The translations under genes and the position numbers were made by a program. Positions 1 to 10,300 of a stretch of 64,000 nt of DNA are shown piece after piece (the stretch's first letter is position 1; each line of letters begins with the position of its first letter). Below the pieces are notes generated by a model. The model saw only the letters and a program-made list of their open reading frames with translations, searched no databases and was not told the origin of the DNA. The stretch comes from DASWDH01 sp035318505 (GTDB lineage: Bacteria; Myxococcota_A; Polyangia; Polyangiales; Polyangiaceae): positions 16,964 through 80,963 of the forward strand of contig DATHEQ010000010.1 in assembly GCA_035318505.1 (NCBI GenBank), written 5' to 3'.

Positions 1-128
1 TCGTCGCCCGTGAGCTCGCCAACTTGCCATTGCTTGCCCAGCAGCCACAGCGGATCCGCGAGCCGCGCTTCAGTCGCCTCCGTCAGCTGCGCGTCGATGG
101 CTGAGCCTTCGAGCCGTTGCCAGGTCAT
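1..128 (-). CDS. Start of a fifth large protein of the coupled operon (cut by window)
   Basis: The ATG lies on the minus strand at 126-128 and overlaps the TGA of the 1455-aa gene by 4 bp (ATGA), so it is the next gene of the same operon. The 42 visible codons are open to the window edge. They include a stretch reading RLADPLWLLGKQWQVGEL, which resembles the N-termini of large uncharacterised proteins in similar strings; this resemblance is from memory. Function is unknown, and the rest of the gene is outside the window. Confidence 0.75.
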   Translation of the reverse strand, partial: MTWQRLEGSAIDAQLTEATEARLADPLWLLGKQWQVGELTGD

Positions 129-3100
129 TTCGCAGCTCCCGCGTGGATGGTGTTCGGTAGGTAGGTCGCGGGCAGGTATTGGCCGAGATTGAGCAGGCTC
201 TCCGGTCCGACCATGCGCAATCGCGCGAGGGCGAGCGCTTCGGCGATGTTGTCGCGTACGCCGCCGAAGTCGAAGCCGAGGTCGTCGCGCGCGACGCACA
301 GCAGCACGGCCTGCGGCGCGCGCGTGGACGAGGCGTCGTAGTGCACGGCCAAGCCGGCGGCCGGCGTGCTGCGCGGAATGGCTTCGTTCCAGCCGCCGAC
401 GACGAGTCCGGCGAGTTTGTCAGTCGCGAAGCTGGGCCTGGCGCCTGTCATCAGGATGCACAGGCGCCCGCGCTCGTCCGCGCTCGGTCGCGCGATCGCC
501 GCCCAGCGTTCGTGCGGGTGGTCAGGCAGTTGTGCGAGCCGGAAGTCGAACAGGCTGCTGTCGGCGGCAGCTTCGCACAGGTCGATCGCCACGCGTAGCC
601 GGTGCGCGCCTGGATCGACGCGTCCAGCTTGGTTGAGCCAGCCGCAAACGGCTGTCGCGCCGGCGCTGCGGTCGCGCGCGATGCTCGCGTCGAGCGTCGC
701 GCCGTCCGTTGGCAGGACGCGCGGAGCGAGCGGCAGAGCGTGGCCGACGAGCAGCGCCAGCCGTTCGGAGCGCGGCGCGTGTGCGGCCACGCGCTCGTCG
801 TGGGCCAAAAGGCGCGCGTCGATGCCTGCGAGTACGAGCGCGACGTGTGTCGCGAGGGCTTGCGAGGCGGGCACTGTCAGCGCGCCGGGCAGCTGGTAGC
901 CGACGAGCGGCAGCAGCGCCGCGCGCTGTTCGCGTGCAGAGGCAGCCGCTGCCAGCCGGTGGTGCGCGGCTACGAGCGCTTTGCGCAAGGCGCTTTCGCG
1001 CGCTGGCACGTCGGCGGGATCGATGCCGTCGGCAAGCTCGGTCGCGTTGGGCTCGACCAGATCACGGGCGTCGAGGTCACGGCCCTCGGCGATCAAACGG
1101 CACAGCGCGCGGGCCGCGAGCGTGACGGCGGCCAGGTCGGGTTGTGTCATGTCGCCCTCGACTACGATGGTTGCGCCCGCGAGCTCCGCCGGCCGCTGCG
1201 TCTCGGCCCACACGTCGAACGCGTCGCCGAGGCGGCCGAGTCCGGTCTCCTCACCGCGCGGTGCCAGGTAGAGCACGTCGAGCGCTGCCAAGCCCGTGTC
1301 TGCAAGCGTACGCGCCAAGCGCGGAGCGATGTCCGCACCGTTCGCGTTCACGAAGCGCAGCGTGAGTTTGATCGCGGCGGGGTCGCCGAGCACACCTTCC
1401 GCCCAGGCTTCGAGGCCAGGCGCGGCGAGCGCGCGGCCGCTGGTAGCGGCACCTGGCCAATGCCCGCGTGCGTCCGGGTCAACCAGCAGCACCAGACGAT
1501 GATGCACCAGCAACGCGGGCCGCGGTGTGTCCGCGAACGTGAGCGCTGGCGGGCTGATCTCACCGGAGGATGCTGTCGTGAGCGCTGCAGTCGCGGTGGG
1601 TATGTTGCCGCGGGTGAGGGCGTGCACGCTCTGCGCACTGATGGCGTCCGCGACCGCGTCGAGATCGCGGACGAGCTCGGCGAGCACGCGCCTCGGGTTG
1701 CCGGCTGGCCGGTCGGGCTCGGCGAGCAGCGCATCGATCGCGTCGCGCGCGGCTCGCTCGGCGGCGTCGAGATCGTCGAGCCCGGAACGAGCGCGGGCGA
1801 GCAGCACACCGTCGACGATCGTGTTCGGCAGGGCCGCACTCGCAGTCGCAGTCGCAGCCAGCGCGATCTCGCGTAGCGGCTCGATCCAGGTATCGAGGCC
1901 TGCGTCATGCAGCCGGCGCTCGAGGCGTGCTCCGAGCAAGCGGCCCAACTCCTGGCCGCGTCGCACGCCGTCGAGCAGCCAGGCCGCGCGACGAATCCGT
2001 TCGGATGATAGGTTGACCGCGAGACCCGCGCTCTCGGTCGAGCCCCCGAGCGCCGACCAGCCGGCGCGTAGCACCGCGGCGGTGGTGGCTAGCGGCATGG
2101 ACGGCGCGGCGATGTAGCCCTGGGAAATTTTGCTGTCGCGGCGGCGCACGTCAACCACGAAGCCGTATGCGCCGATCTGAATACCGCGGGCGTGTTGTGC
2201 GCGACGATTCTCTAGCCGCCAGGCTGCGACGGCGCTGTGCCAAGCGTCGAGTCGATAGCTGGCGGGGCCGAGCGTCTCGCGCAGCAGTCGCTCGAGTTCG
2301 CCGATCGGGTCGGTGCTCGCCTGCGGCTGTGCTTGCAGCGTGCGGATGCCCGCTTGCAGGAGGTCGTGCTCGGCGCCCGCGCTGGCCTTGTCCAACGCGG
2401 CACCGAGCAGCGCCTGCAGCATGGGCAGGCGCGGCTTGTCGCTGACGCTCCCGTTCGCAAGGGCGGCGAGCCACTCGCCGACGGCGGCTACGTCGGCCGC
2501 GCTGTGTGCGCCGGCAACCAGTGGCAGCGTCCACGCTGTCTCGCTGCCAGTTTCGCCGTGATAGGCAAAAAAGGCCTGCGGATCAGTGGCGTCGCCGACA
2601 CGGAACGAGACATCGGAAGTTTGACTACTAACAAAGGGACTGACGGGGGCGACGCGAGCGTGGTGAGCGTTGACGAGTGTCAGCAGTTGGTCGTCGATGA
2701 AGTCAGCCAAGGTCTCGTAGGCCGTGCGCTGGTCGGTGGTGAACGGGATGCCGTCCATGCTCGAGGTGTGGTGGAAGTCGAAGGCGGCGCTTTCGAAGGC
2801 CGAGACCGAATCGCGCGCTTCGTCGTCTTCGAGCTGCTCGAAGCGTCGCCAGGCAGGGTTTTGTGCCTCGTCAGGGTAGCTGTTGCCGTGGGCATCGCGG
2901 AACTGACTGCACAGGAACCCGAGTAAGAACATGCGCGCGTCGTAGGCGTCGGCGTACTCATCGCGCTTGGGCTCGATGGTTCGCAGTGTTAGTCCGGTCG
3001 GGTGCGGCACGGAGCCGAGCACCTTGGAGACTGTGGCGGCGAGCTGGCCGTCGGTGAGTTCGCCCCCCGGCGCGTCGCTCGCGTTTGGATCGAGATGGGC

Positions 3101-4492
3101 GACGCCCGGCAACGACAGCTCCCAGTACTGGCGCAGGCCGCAGACCACGTTTTCCACGTGTGCCACGTTGCTCTTCGGCGTCTCGACGGCGGGGTGATGC
3201 GGGTCGATGCGGCAGATCGGCAGCACACCGTACGGCTGCGTGCCGACGAGCAACGTGGGCAGGCTGGCTCCACCGCGAACGAAGGCCGTGCTCCAGTCGC
3301 GCAGCCAGTCGCGCGCGTCGGCGTCGAGGATTCCGCCGAGCAGTTCGCGCAGGTAGCCGCCCAGCAACGCCGGCCACAGTCCACGATTCATGGCTTCGGC
3401 CTGGGCCAGCTGCGGGTTGCCCACCTGGCTGCACTTGTCGAGTGCATTGTCCTTGCCCAAGCCGAGCGCGACGCTCACAGCATCGCCGAATGGTAGGCGA
3501 TACAGCGCGCCCTCGCTAGCAATTTCCGGCCGACCAACTGGCGCAGGGGCCTCCAGCTCTGCGACGCGTAGCTGCGCGAGGTTCGGATGAGCCGGGTGCA
3601 TGGTCGCTGCAGCCGACTCGCCGCGGTTGGTCGGCATGCCCTGCGGAGCGAGTTCGAGCCCACGGCTGTAACGCTGGGCCTCGAGCAGCTCCTCGAGCGC
3701 GATCCGCGCGTCGCCCTCGCGAATCCCGAACACGATCAAGCGATCGAAGCCATCGACCGCGGCTGGAGTGGCGTTGAGATCGATGCGTAGCGCCATACCG
3801 ACTGCGAGCGCCGCGTCGATGTCGTGCAGCCAGTTGAGCCCTTGTCCGGTGAGGAACTCTTCGGCGCCGCCCGCCGCGACGTCGACGAGCGCAGGTGCAA
3901 GCGGCAGCTCCTCGGGAATCGGCGCGCCGAACCACGTACCGGCGAGCTCGTTGTCGACGTAGCCGGCCACCGCGAAACGCTGGGGCAAGAGCCGTGCACG
4001 CGTCGGGACCGCGCTCTCCCGCAGCTCGAGCTTCGGGAACTTCGGAAACGGCACGAGCGGCTGCGCATCTGGGATCGGCTGCGTCGGGGCTGCTGCGATA
4101 TTCAACGGCTTGCACGAGCGCGCGACCCAGGACGCGCGCCACGGCCCGAGCTGGTTGGCCAGCCAGGCGAACGCCTCATCTTTGGCCGCAGTGTCGGGCC
4201 CCGCGCGCCAGCTGCGCTCCCAAAACCCGCAGCCGAGTGCCTGTTCGGAGGCCGTCAGTTCGCGCGCGTGTGCGTCAGCGTGGATCGCATCCGGGTAGAT
4301 GCGCACCGTCAACACCGCTGGCTCGCCCTGCGGAGAGAAGCGGGTCTCGATGCGCAGCGGCAGCAGCGCGAGCGGCAGATCCGGATCGAGGCTCGAGAAC
4401 AGTGCCTTGTACTCGGCGATCGAGCTGCGCGGGTCGTGCGCTTGCGGATCGGGTCGTGCGGGCTTCGGTTGCAACTTGGTTTGGTCGGACAT
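125..4492 (-). CDS. Very large uncharacterised protein (1455 aa), operon member 4
   Basis: I recognise no catalytic domain. The protein is long, Ala/Leu/Arg/Asp rich, has no signal peptide and no clear membrane segment, so it is probably cytoplasmic or part of a large assembly. A conserved-looking GTQPYGVLPI stretch lies in the middle third and resembles large proteins of unknown role in strings like this one (memory, not a search). The gene starts 10 bp after the stop of the 947-aa gene and its TGA overlaps the start of the next gene by 4 bp. GC-rich codon use matches its neighbours. A structural or injection-type assembly role is conceivable but not shown. Confidence 0.85.
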   Translation of the reverse strand: MSDQTKLQPKPARPDPQAHDPRSSIAEYKALFSSLDPDLPLALLPLRIETRFSPQGEPAVLTVRIYPDAIHADAHARELTASEQALGCGFWERSWRAGPDTAAKDEAFAWLANQLGPWRASWVARSCKPLNIAAAPTQPIPDAQPLVPFPKFPKLELRESAVPTRARLLPQRFAVAGYVDNELAGTWFGAPIPEELPLAPALVDVAAGGAEEFLTGQGLNWLHDIDAALAVGMALRIDLNATPAAVDGFDRLIVFGIREGDARIALEELLEAQRYSRGLELAPQGMPTNRGESAAATMHPAHPNLAQLRVAELEAPAPVGRPEIASEGALYRLPFGDAVSVALGLGKDNALDKCSQVGNPQLAQAEAMNRGLWPALLGGYLRELLGGILDADARDWLRDWSTAFVRGGASLPTLLVGTQPYGVLPICRIDPHHPAVETPKSNVAHVENVVCGLRQYWELSLPGVAHLDPNASDAPGGELTDGQLAATVSKVLGSVPHPTGLTLRTIEPKRDEYADAYDARMFLLGFLCSQFRDAHGNSYPDEAQNPAWRRFEQLEDDEARDSVSAFESAAFDFHHTSSMDGIPFTTDQRTAYETLADFIDDQLLTLVNAHHARVAPVSPFVSSQTSDVSFRVGDATDPQAFFAYHGETGSETAWTLPLVAGAHSAADVAAVGEWLAALANGSVSDKPRLPMLQALLGAALDKASAGAEHDLLQAGIRTLQAQPQASTDPIGELERLLRETLGPASYRLDAWHSAVAAWRLENRRAQHARGIQIGAYGFVVDVRRRDSKISQGYIAAPSMPLATTAAVLRAGWSALGGSTESAGLAVNLSSERIRRAAWLLDGVRRGQELGRLLGARLERRLHDAGLDTWIEPLREIALAATATASAALPNTIVDGVLLARARSGLDDLDAAERAARDAIDALLAEPDRPAGNPRRVLAELVRDLDAVADAISAQSVHALTRGNIPTATAALTTASSGEISPPALTFADTPRPALLVHHRLVLLVDPDARGHWPGAATSGRALAAPGLEAWAEGVLGDPAAIKLTLRFVNANGADIAPRLARTLADTGLAALDVLYLAPRGEETGLGRLGDAFDVWAETQRPAELAGATIVVEGDMTQPDLAAVTLAARALCRLIAEGRDLDARDLVEPNATELADGIDPADVPARESALRKALVAAHHRLAAAASAREQRAALLPLVGYQLPGALTVPASQALATHVALVLAGIDARLLAHDERVAAHAPRSERLALLVGHALPLAPRVLPTDGATLDASIARDRSAGATAVCGWLNQAGRVDPGAHRLRVAIDLCEAAADSSLFDFRLAQLPDHPHERWAAIARPSADERGRLCILMTGARPSFATDKLAGLVVGGWNEAIPRSTPAAGLAVHYDASSTRAPQAVLLCVARDDLGFDFGGVRDNIAEALALARLRMVGPESLLNLGQYLPATYLPNTIHAGAAK

Positions 4493-4502
4493 CGCGCTCC
4501 TC

Positions 4503-7346
4503 TCAGATCAGCCGCTGGGCGTGGACCAGCATGCGGAAGGGCCGTTGCCAGGTGGCACGGGCTTGGTGGGCGCTGCTCTGGCCCCAGGTCGTGCCACCGA
4601 GCTCAACGCCAGCCAGACGCACGGCGTCGGTTCGCGCATGCGTGAGGGCGTCGAGCTCAGCTTGGCTTGCGACGAGGTGGCCCCAGGACGCGGCGTCCCA
4701 GCTGCCCGGTTTCTGATCGAAGTGCGCTGGTCGCGCACGGTCGAGGCCGAAGCGTGGGCTGGCAGGTTGCTCCTCGACTCCTACGTAATAACCATGACCA
4801 GCGTGCTCGCCGCGCGCGGCACCGGGTGCGACGTCGAATCCGAACACCGCGGTCTGTGGATCCAGCATGGCGAGGAACGCGACCTCGATCACCGTGCCCG
4901 GCTCCGGGACGAGTGCACCGTCTTCACCACGGATCGCCTTCTGCATGAACCAGTGTGCGGTCGGGTAGCGGCGCACCAGATCGCCGCGCACTACGATCGC
5001 AGTCAGCTCCGCGGCCTGGGCCGCGACGTTCTCCGCCAGGCTTTGGCCCGGCTTCCACGCGCTCGCGATGTCCGCGATGTCCGTGCGCTCGGGGTCGACG
5101 TACTGCCAGAAGCGCCGAAAGAATGTCGCGCGCACGTTCACCGGGTAGTCGCGCCAAACCAGCTCGCGCGCGAGCTCGCAGTTGGCGCCGACCAAGAACG
5201 CAGCCACGAACGTCGCGTTGACTTCGACCAGGCGCACTCGATTCTTGCGAAGGCTGGACACGCCGGGCATGAACCACTCGCTGGCGAGCGCGATCAGGTC
5301 GGGACTCAGGGGATCGGAGAAGATCGGTGCAAGCGCGAGCGGCTTGGGCAGCGCCTCGACTGCCAGCCGCTCAGCCAGTTCGGGGATGCGTGCGACCAGG
5401 CCGGCGCGCACAGACGCAGCGATGCTCGCGGTGTCGAGTCGCGTGCGCACGCTCGTGGCGAGTTCGCTGACATCCGTCGCCGCTGCGACCAGCGAGCGCT
5501 GCGATCGCTTGCGTTGCGTCACGCCTGCAGCTGACAGCGCCGGGGCGAGCAGCTTGGTGAGCGCTGCAGCATCGACGCGGTAGCGCTCGCTGAGCGCGCG
5601 CGGAGCGTCGCGCAGCTGCACCGCCATCAGCGGCATAGTCACCTGCTCGTCGCGCGTCGGATCCTTCGTCCGCGCGGCGCTCGGCAGACCGTGGCGGGCG
5701 CCGCGCCGCTGCCCCGGCAGCTGCGGCACGACGACCTGTTCTTCGAGCGTCGGGTCATGCGTCTGCGCGCCGCTCGGCAGACCGTGCACCGCGAACCGCA
5801 GCGCGGGTGCCAGCGCGCTGGCGTTCGGGCCGGTCGCTGCGAGCGTCAGCGCGAGGTGTTCGGCGCCGAGGCGCGCGGCGCTGCGCCCGGTGCGTTTGGC
5901 GAAGTCGCGGGCGAGCGGTGTGCCGCGGCGTGTCAGGCGCAACGCCGCGTGCGAGACCAGGCCGTTCGGCACGTCGCTCTCGGCCAGCCGCGTGGCGATG
6001 CTCGACGAGCCACCTGAAAGCAGCGGATGCAGCCGGCTGGTCAGGCGCAGCACGTCGGCCGCTTCGATGCTGGCTGTGCGCGCCGCGAGTGAACGCGTGA
6101 TCTCCACGGCGAGGCGGCCACGGTTGAGCAGGTCGAGGGTCGCCGGCAGATCGCCCGCTTGCTCCCACGCCCCCGCGACCAGTGCCTCCTGGTTGGCACG
6201 CACCACGGCTGCGCCCAGCCCAGCCGCGGCGCGCGTGACCGGATCGAGGTTCAGCTCGCGCAGCCAGCCGTCGGCTTGTGGGACCCGCTTGGCGCCGGCA
6301 GGCCACGCCCCGTAGCTGGGCGGCGCGACCACCGGATCGGTCACGCTCCGGTCGTAGGTTGCGCGCTGCATGCCAGCGTTGAGCAGCACGCGGATCGCGC
6401 TCTGGAAGGGTTCACGCAGCTGCTTGTTCCACGGGCGCGGCGTCGCCTCGAGCGTGCGCAAAGCGCCCTGCATATCGACGATGGCGGTCGTCACGCTGGC
6501 CGGCACGATGCCCGGCGCCGTGATGTCGAGCGCGTGCATCCCCAGCTCCGCACCGTCGCCCGCAGGCTCGAGGCGCCGGCAAAGCGCTTCGAAATCTCCA
6601 CCCTCACCGGTCGTGAAGCGCCATGAAACGTAGACCGGTAGCTCGATTGGAGCGCGCAGCGAGGCCTTGGTCCACGCGGGCTCGATCGCGGACTCAGTCG
6701 GGATGGGCTGCCCGAGTCCGCGCAGTCGGCCATCCTCGAATGCCGGAACCAGGCACACGCGGTAACCCGTACGCGGCAAGAGCCGGCGCGGGCAGATCAA
6801 GCGCGCGAACACCTCCGACGAGCCGCTGGCGACAGCGTCTGCGATCGCGCTAGTTGCGATCAGCGACTGCACATGCACCCACGCCCAAGAATCGGCGAGG
6901 TCCGGCAGCTCGGCGGAGGGCTCGGCGATCGTGAGCACCGGCAGTCTCGCGCCCGCACCCGGTCGCAGCGTGACGCCCGACTGCTCGCGCACGGCGATAA
7001 GCACAAGCCACGGTCGCAGCTTTTGACCACCCGCAGGGCAGGCCGGAGTGAGCAACCACGGCAGATCAGGCGCGCGCAGCTCGAGCAGCGGAAAGTAGTT
7101 CTCCTCGACATCGAGCGCATCCGGAGCGGGCTCCATGCGCAGCACCTGCGCGTCGCTCAGGCCGGTCGCGTCGCCGGGGCCACGCAACACCACGGTCTGC
7201 GTGATCAGCGAGCCCTCGATGTCAATGCTGGCAGTGATCGTGACGTCGCGCGGCAGCGGACCAGACAAAGGATCTGGGTTGGTCAACGCGCGCGCGAGGC
7301 CGCGGCGGAGGTAGGGCAAGAACGTGATCTCCGGGCTGCTCATCAC
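4503..7346 (-). CDS. Very large uncharacterised protein (947 aa), operon member 3
   Basis: No known domain was recognised. The N-terminal half reads like a soluble beta/alpha protein. An internal motif is repeated in the middle: two stretches near residues 528-560, each of the form HGLPS(G/A)A(Q/R)T(H/K)DPT followed by EEQVVVPQ or DEQVTMP, so there has been a small internal duplication. Translation can start at GTG 7346 (4-bp GTGA overlap with the upstream stop) or at the adjacent ATG 7343, and both are coupled to the DUF6603-like gene. It is followed after 10 bp by the 1455-aa gene. Function unknown. Confidence 0.85.
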   Translation of the reverse strand: MMSSPEITFLPYLRRGLARALTNPDPLSGPLPRDVTITASIDIEGSLITQTVVLRGPGDATGLSDAQVLRMEPAPDALDVEENYFPLLELRAPDLPWLLTPACPAGGQKLRPWLVLIAVREQSGVTLRPGAGARLPVLTIAEPSAELPDLADSWAWVHVQSLIATSAIADAVASGSSEVFARLICPRRLLPRTGYRVCLVPAFEDGRLRGLGQPIPTESAIEPAWTKASLRAPIELPVYVSWRFTTGEGGDFEALCRRLEPAGDGAELGMHALDITAPGIVPASVTTAIVDMQGALRTLEATPRPWNKQLREPFQSAIRVLLNAGMQRATYDRSVTDPVVAPPSYGAWPAGAKRVPQADGWLRELNLDPVTRAAAGLGAAVVRANQEALVAGAWEQAGDLPATLDLLNRGRLAVEITRSLAARTASIEAADVLRLTSRLHPLLSGGSSSIATRLAESDVPNGLVSHAALRLTRRGTPLARDFAKRTGRSAARLGAEHLALTLAATGPNASALAPALRFAVHGLPSGAQTHDPTLEEQVVVPQLPGQRRGARHGLPSAARTKDPTRDEQVTMPLMAVQLRDAPRALSERYRVDAAALTKLLAPALSAAGVTQRKRSQRSLVAAATDVSELATSVRTRLDTASIAASVRAGLVARIPELAERLAVEALPKPLALAPIFSDPLSPDLIALASEWFMPGVSSLRKNRVRLVEVNATFVAAFLVGANCELARELVWRDYPVNVRATFFRRFWQYVDPERTDIADIASAWKPGQSLAENVAAQAAELTAIVVRGDLVRRYPTAHWFMQKAIRGEDGALVPEPGTVIEVAFLAMLDPQTAVFGFDVAPGAARGEHAGHGYYVGVEEQPASPRFGLDRARPAHFDQKPGSWDAASWGHLVASQAELDALTHARTDAVRLAGVELGGTTWGQSSAHQARATWQRPFRMLVHAQRLI

Positions 7347-10300
7347 GCGCTCCGGGCAGAGGCGGTGGGGGCGATGCGTGCAGCGGGGTCAGTGGCGCGC
7401 CGCGTGCGAAGGCGGCGCAGCTCCGCGCTGTAGCTGCCGGGCTGGCCGATGGCGGTGCCGAGCAGCGGATCGATGCGCGTCCAGCTGATCTCGCCGACGC
7501 CAAAGCGCGTTGAGACCACGCGTCGCTTGCCGCTGCTAGCAGCGAAGGTCGCGGGCGCAGTGGCGAGCGGGAGTGATGAGTCGAAGCGCACTGCCTTCAC
7601 GGGTCGCGTGGCGTCGGCATCGAGAATGCGCGTCTCGGGATCGGGCGTGACGGTCTGGGCGTCGCTTCCGAAGTCCAGCGCGCCGCCGCTGATGCGCACG
7701 CCCGCGGTCATCTCGGCGTAGGAGGGAGCCGCGAGCTTTTCCGGCGTGGTCATCACATCGAACTGCGCGGGCGCGAACCAGTCGCTGACGATCTGATAGC
7801 TGGAGCTCGGGACGCCCTCGAGGCCGGCCATGCGCAGCGTGAGATACGTCGGGCCGTCGATGCCGTACGCGCCGTAGCGCTCGAGTTCGCGGTCCAGCGG
7901 CGCCAGCGACTGGCGCACTTCGAGCTCGGCGTCGGGGCGCACGCGCGGTGCGCCAGGTGCAGCTGAAGCCGCGGCGAACAGGATCGGTGAAGCGTCCGGA
8001 GCGAGCTCGCGCCAGGCGTCGGCGCTCGCCAGTGCATCCCGAACGGCAGCCAGCACGTGGCTTCTGGGCGCGGCTTCGGCCTTCGCGGTGCCACCGAAAG
8101 CCACTTCGAAATGTACGTCCAGGCCGAAGAAGGTGATGCTGCCGATGGCGGTGGCGTACCAGGGCTTGGGCCCTTCGAGGTGCACTCGGAGCTCGGCGCC
8201 GAACAGCTCCTTGTCGCCGGCCGAGACATCGACGCTGCAGTGCGCGTCGGCGATGAACGCAAACGGCGAGAACGTCAAAACCACGTCGAAGCCCAGCGAG
8301 CCGGTTGCAGTGTAGGTCGTCACCAGCGCTTTCATCCTCGCTTCGAGCGTGGCCAGCGCGCCGAACTGCAAGGCATTGGAGGCGACCGCGACGTAGCCGT
8401 CGACGCCGAACCAGATGTCCTCGCTGAGCGCGATCTCGAAACCGATCCCGTCGAGATCCATCACCGAGGCCGGTAGCGGTCCCGGCGGTTGAAACGCTGG
8501 GTGGAAGCCGCCGACGGCGATCAGGAAGTAGGGCTTCGGGCCGAAGTCGCAGTACGTAGCCATCCCGCCATGCAGCTGGAACGCTCCCACGATCGACGAA
8601 TCGTAAAGCGCCGCGGTGATCGAAACCGAGTGCCGGCAGACGTCGATCGCACCGATCGAGTCGAGATGCAGCTCGAGCTCCGGCAATCGCTCGTCGGGAA
8701 GGACCATCGACAAACTGCCGACGATTGCCAGCTCGAGATCGGGCAGCCCGACGATCACACCGAGCTGTCCGCGTACGAGTGACTTTGGCGCGCCCCAGTC
8801 GATCTGCGCCGCCACGCCGAACACTGAGCTGCCTTGCGCGGGCGGGAACCAGTCGTCGAGCGACGCGGCGATCTGCGGCGCGTCATGAAGCGGGTCGTCA
8901 GGGAAGAGCAGCGCGTCGATCGCGCCGTCCTTGAGCGCTCGCGCCAGCACGTCCGGATCGAACGTGCGGTTGAGACAAACCAAACCGCCGACGCCCGAGA
9001 GGAAGAAGCCGAAGCCGAGCGGCAGGCTGGGGAAGGTGGCCGAGATGCTGGCGAAGAACGACCAAGCGTCGGGATCGTTGGGCAGCTGAGTGTCGATCAC
9101 CACCACCGCCTGGATACCGATCACCAGAAAATCAAAGGCCAGGCCACCCCACCAGCGCCCGATCTCGCGCTCGTGACCGATGATGCCGCCCCCGCTCACG
9201 ACCCCGGGGATGTCCAGGGAGAAGCCGATCGCGTCGGGCGGCTTGAAGCCGGCCTGCACGCCGAGGCCGGCCAAGAAGGCATCCTCGGCGTCTGGGGTCA
9301 GCTCGAGCAGCAGCCCCATGTCCTCGACCCAGAGCTCGAACGGATTCAGCACCAACCGCAGCGTCGCCCCCAGCTGGATGGCGATCACGCCGTCTTTGCC
9401 GCGGACGGCGGCGCTGAACGACTCGATCGTCAGCGGGCCCAGCGTCCTATCGATCGGAAGTGTCAGCTCAAGCCCGACGCCACCCAGCGAGATGCCGCTG
9501 CGCGACGACCAGAGCAGGCCGAGCTCGGCGTCGACCAGCAGCGGCTCGGAGATCAAGAAGCGCAAGAACGAGTCGGCGTCGCCCGGATCGATGGTGAGCG
9601 CGATCGCGCCGCGACCGTGACCCGGCAGCGCGCGCGCCTCGAAGATCAGCTCCGGCTCGCCGCGGGCCTCGAAGGCGAGCCCGAGCCGCAGGCCGTTGAC
9701 TTCTAGCCGGGTTCCGGTCGCACCGCCGATTAGATGCCAGGGTTCGGCGGGCTTGCCCTCGGCAGCGATCTCGTAGTGTTGATCGATCGGCTCGGCGACG
9801 AACGCGGTTTCACCCGGCGACAAGCGCACGCCTACGGCGCCGGTCGCGTCCGCGCTGCCGCTGACTGTCAACACCCAGCCGGGCACGATGTCAGCGAGCG
9901 CCGCGGCGGTGCCCCAGCTGAGATTGCCGATGAAAATGCTGTCGACGTCGCCGCCGGGTCGCTTCGGGATCGGCGCCAACACTGCACCGTGCTCCGCGAA
10001 ACCAGTGGTGAGTACGCCATGGATGATCGGCAAGCTCAGCTCGCGCAGCTCGGGGTCGGGCACAGTGGTGCCGTAGAAGTCGTCGACCAACTTTGGGCGC
10101 AGCGGCAGTCGTTCGAACGCCACGCCCAGGCTGCGCGCCACGCGCGCCAGCGCCGTCAGCGCCTCGCGCTGGGCGAACGGCTCAGCGTCGTGCCAGTGGT
10201 ATAGCGCGCTGAGGTGCGCCGACGGATCGCTCACGAGCCCGCTCAGGTTATTCCAGGCGATGCTGCGCCGGATGTACGGCGAGCGTTCATCGTCGCTCGG

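Noticed and set aside
602..1876. Long plus-strand frames inside the giant operon
   Set aside because: High-GC shadow frames: Arg/Ala-rich, no ribosome sites, opposite genes with proper coding pattern.
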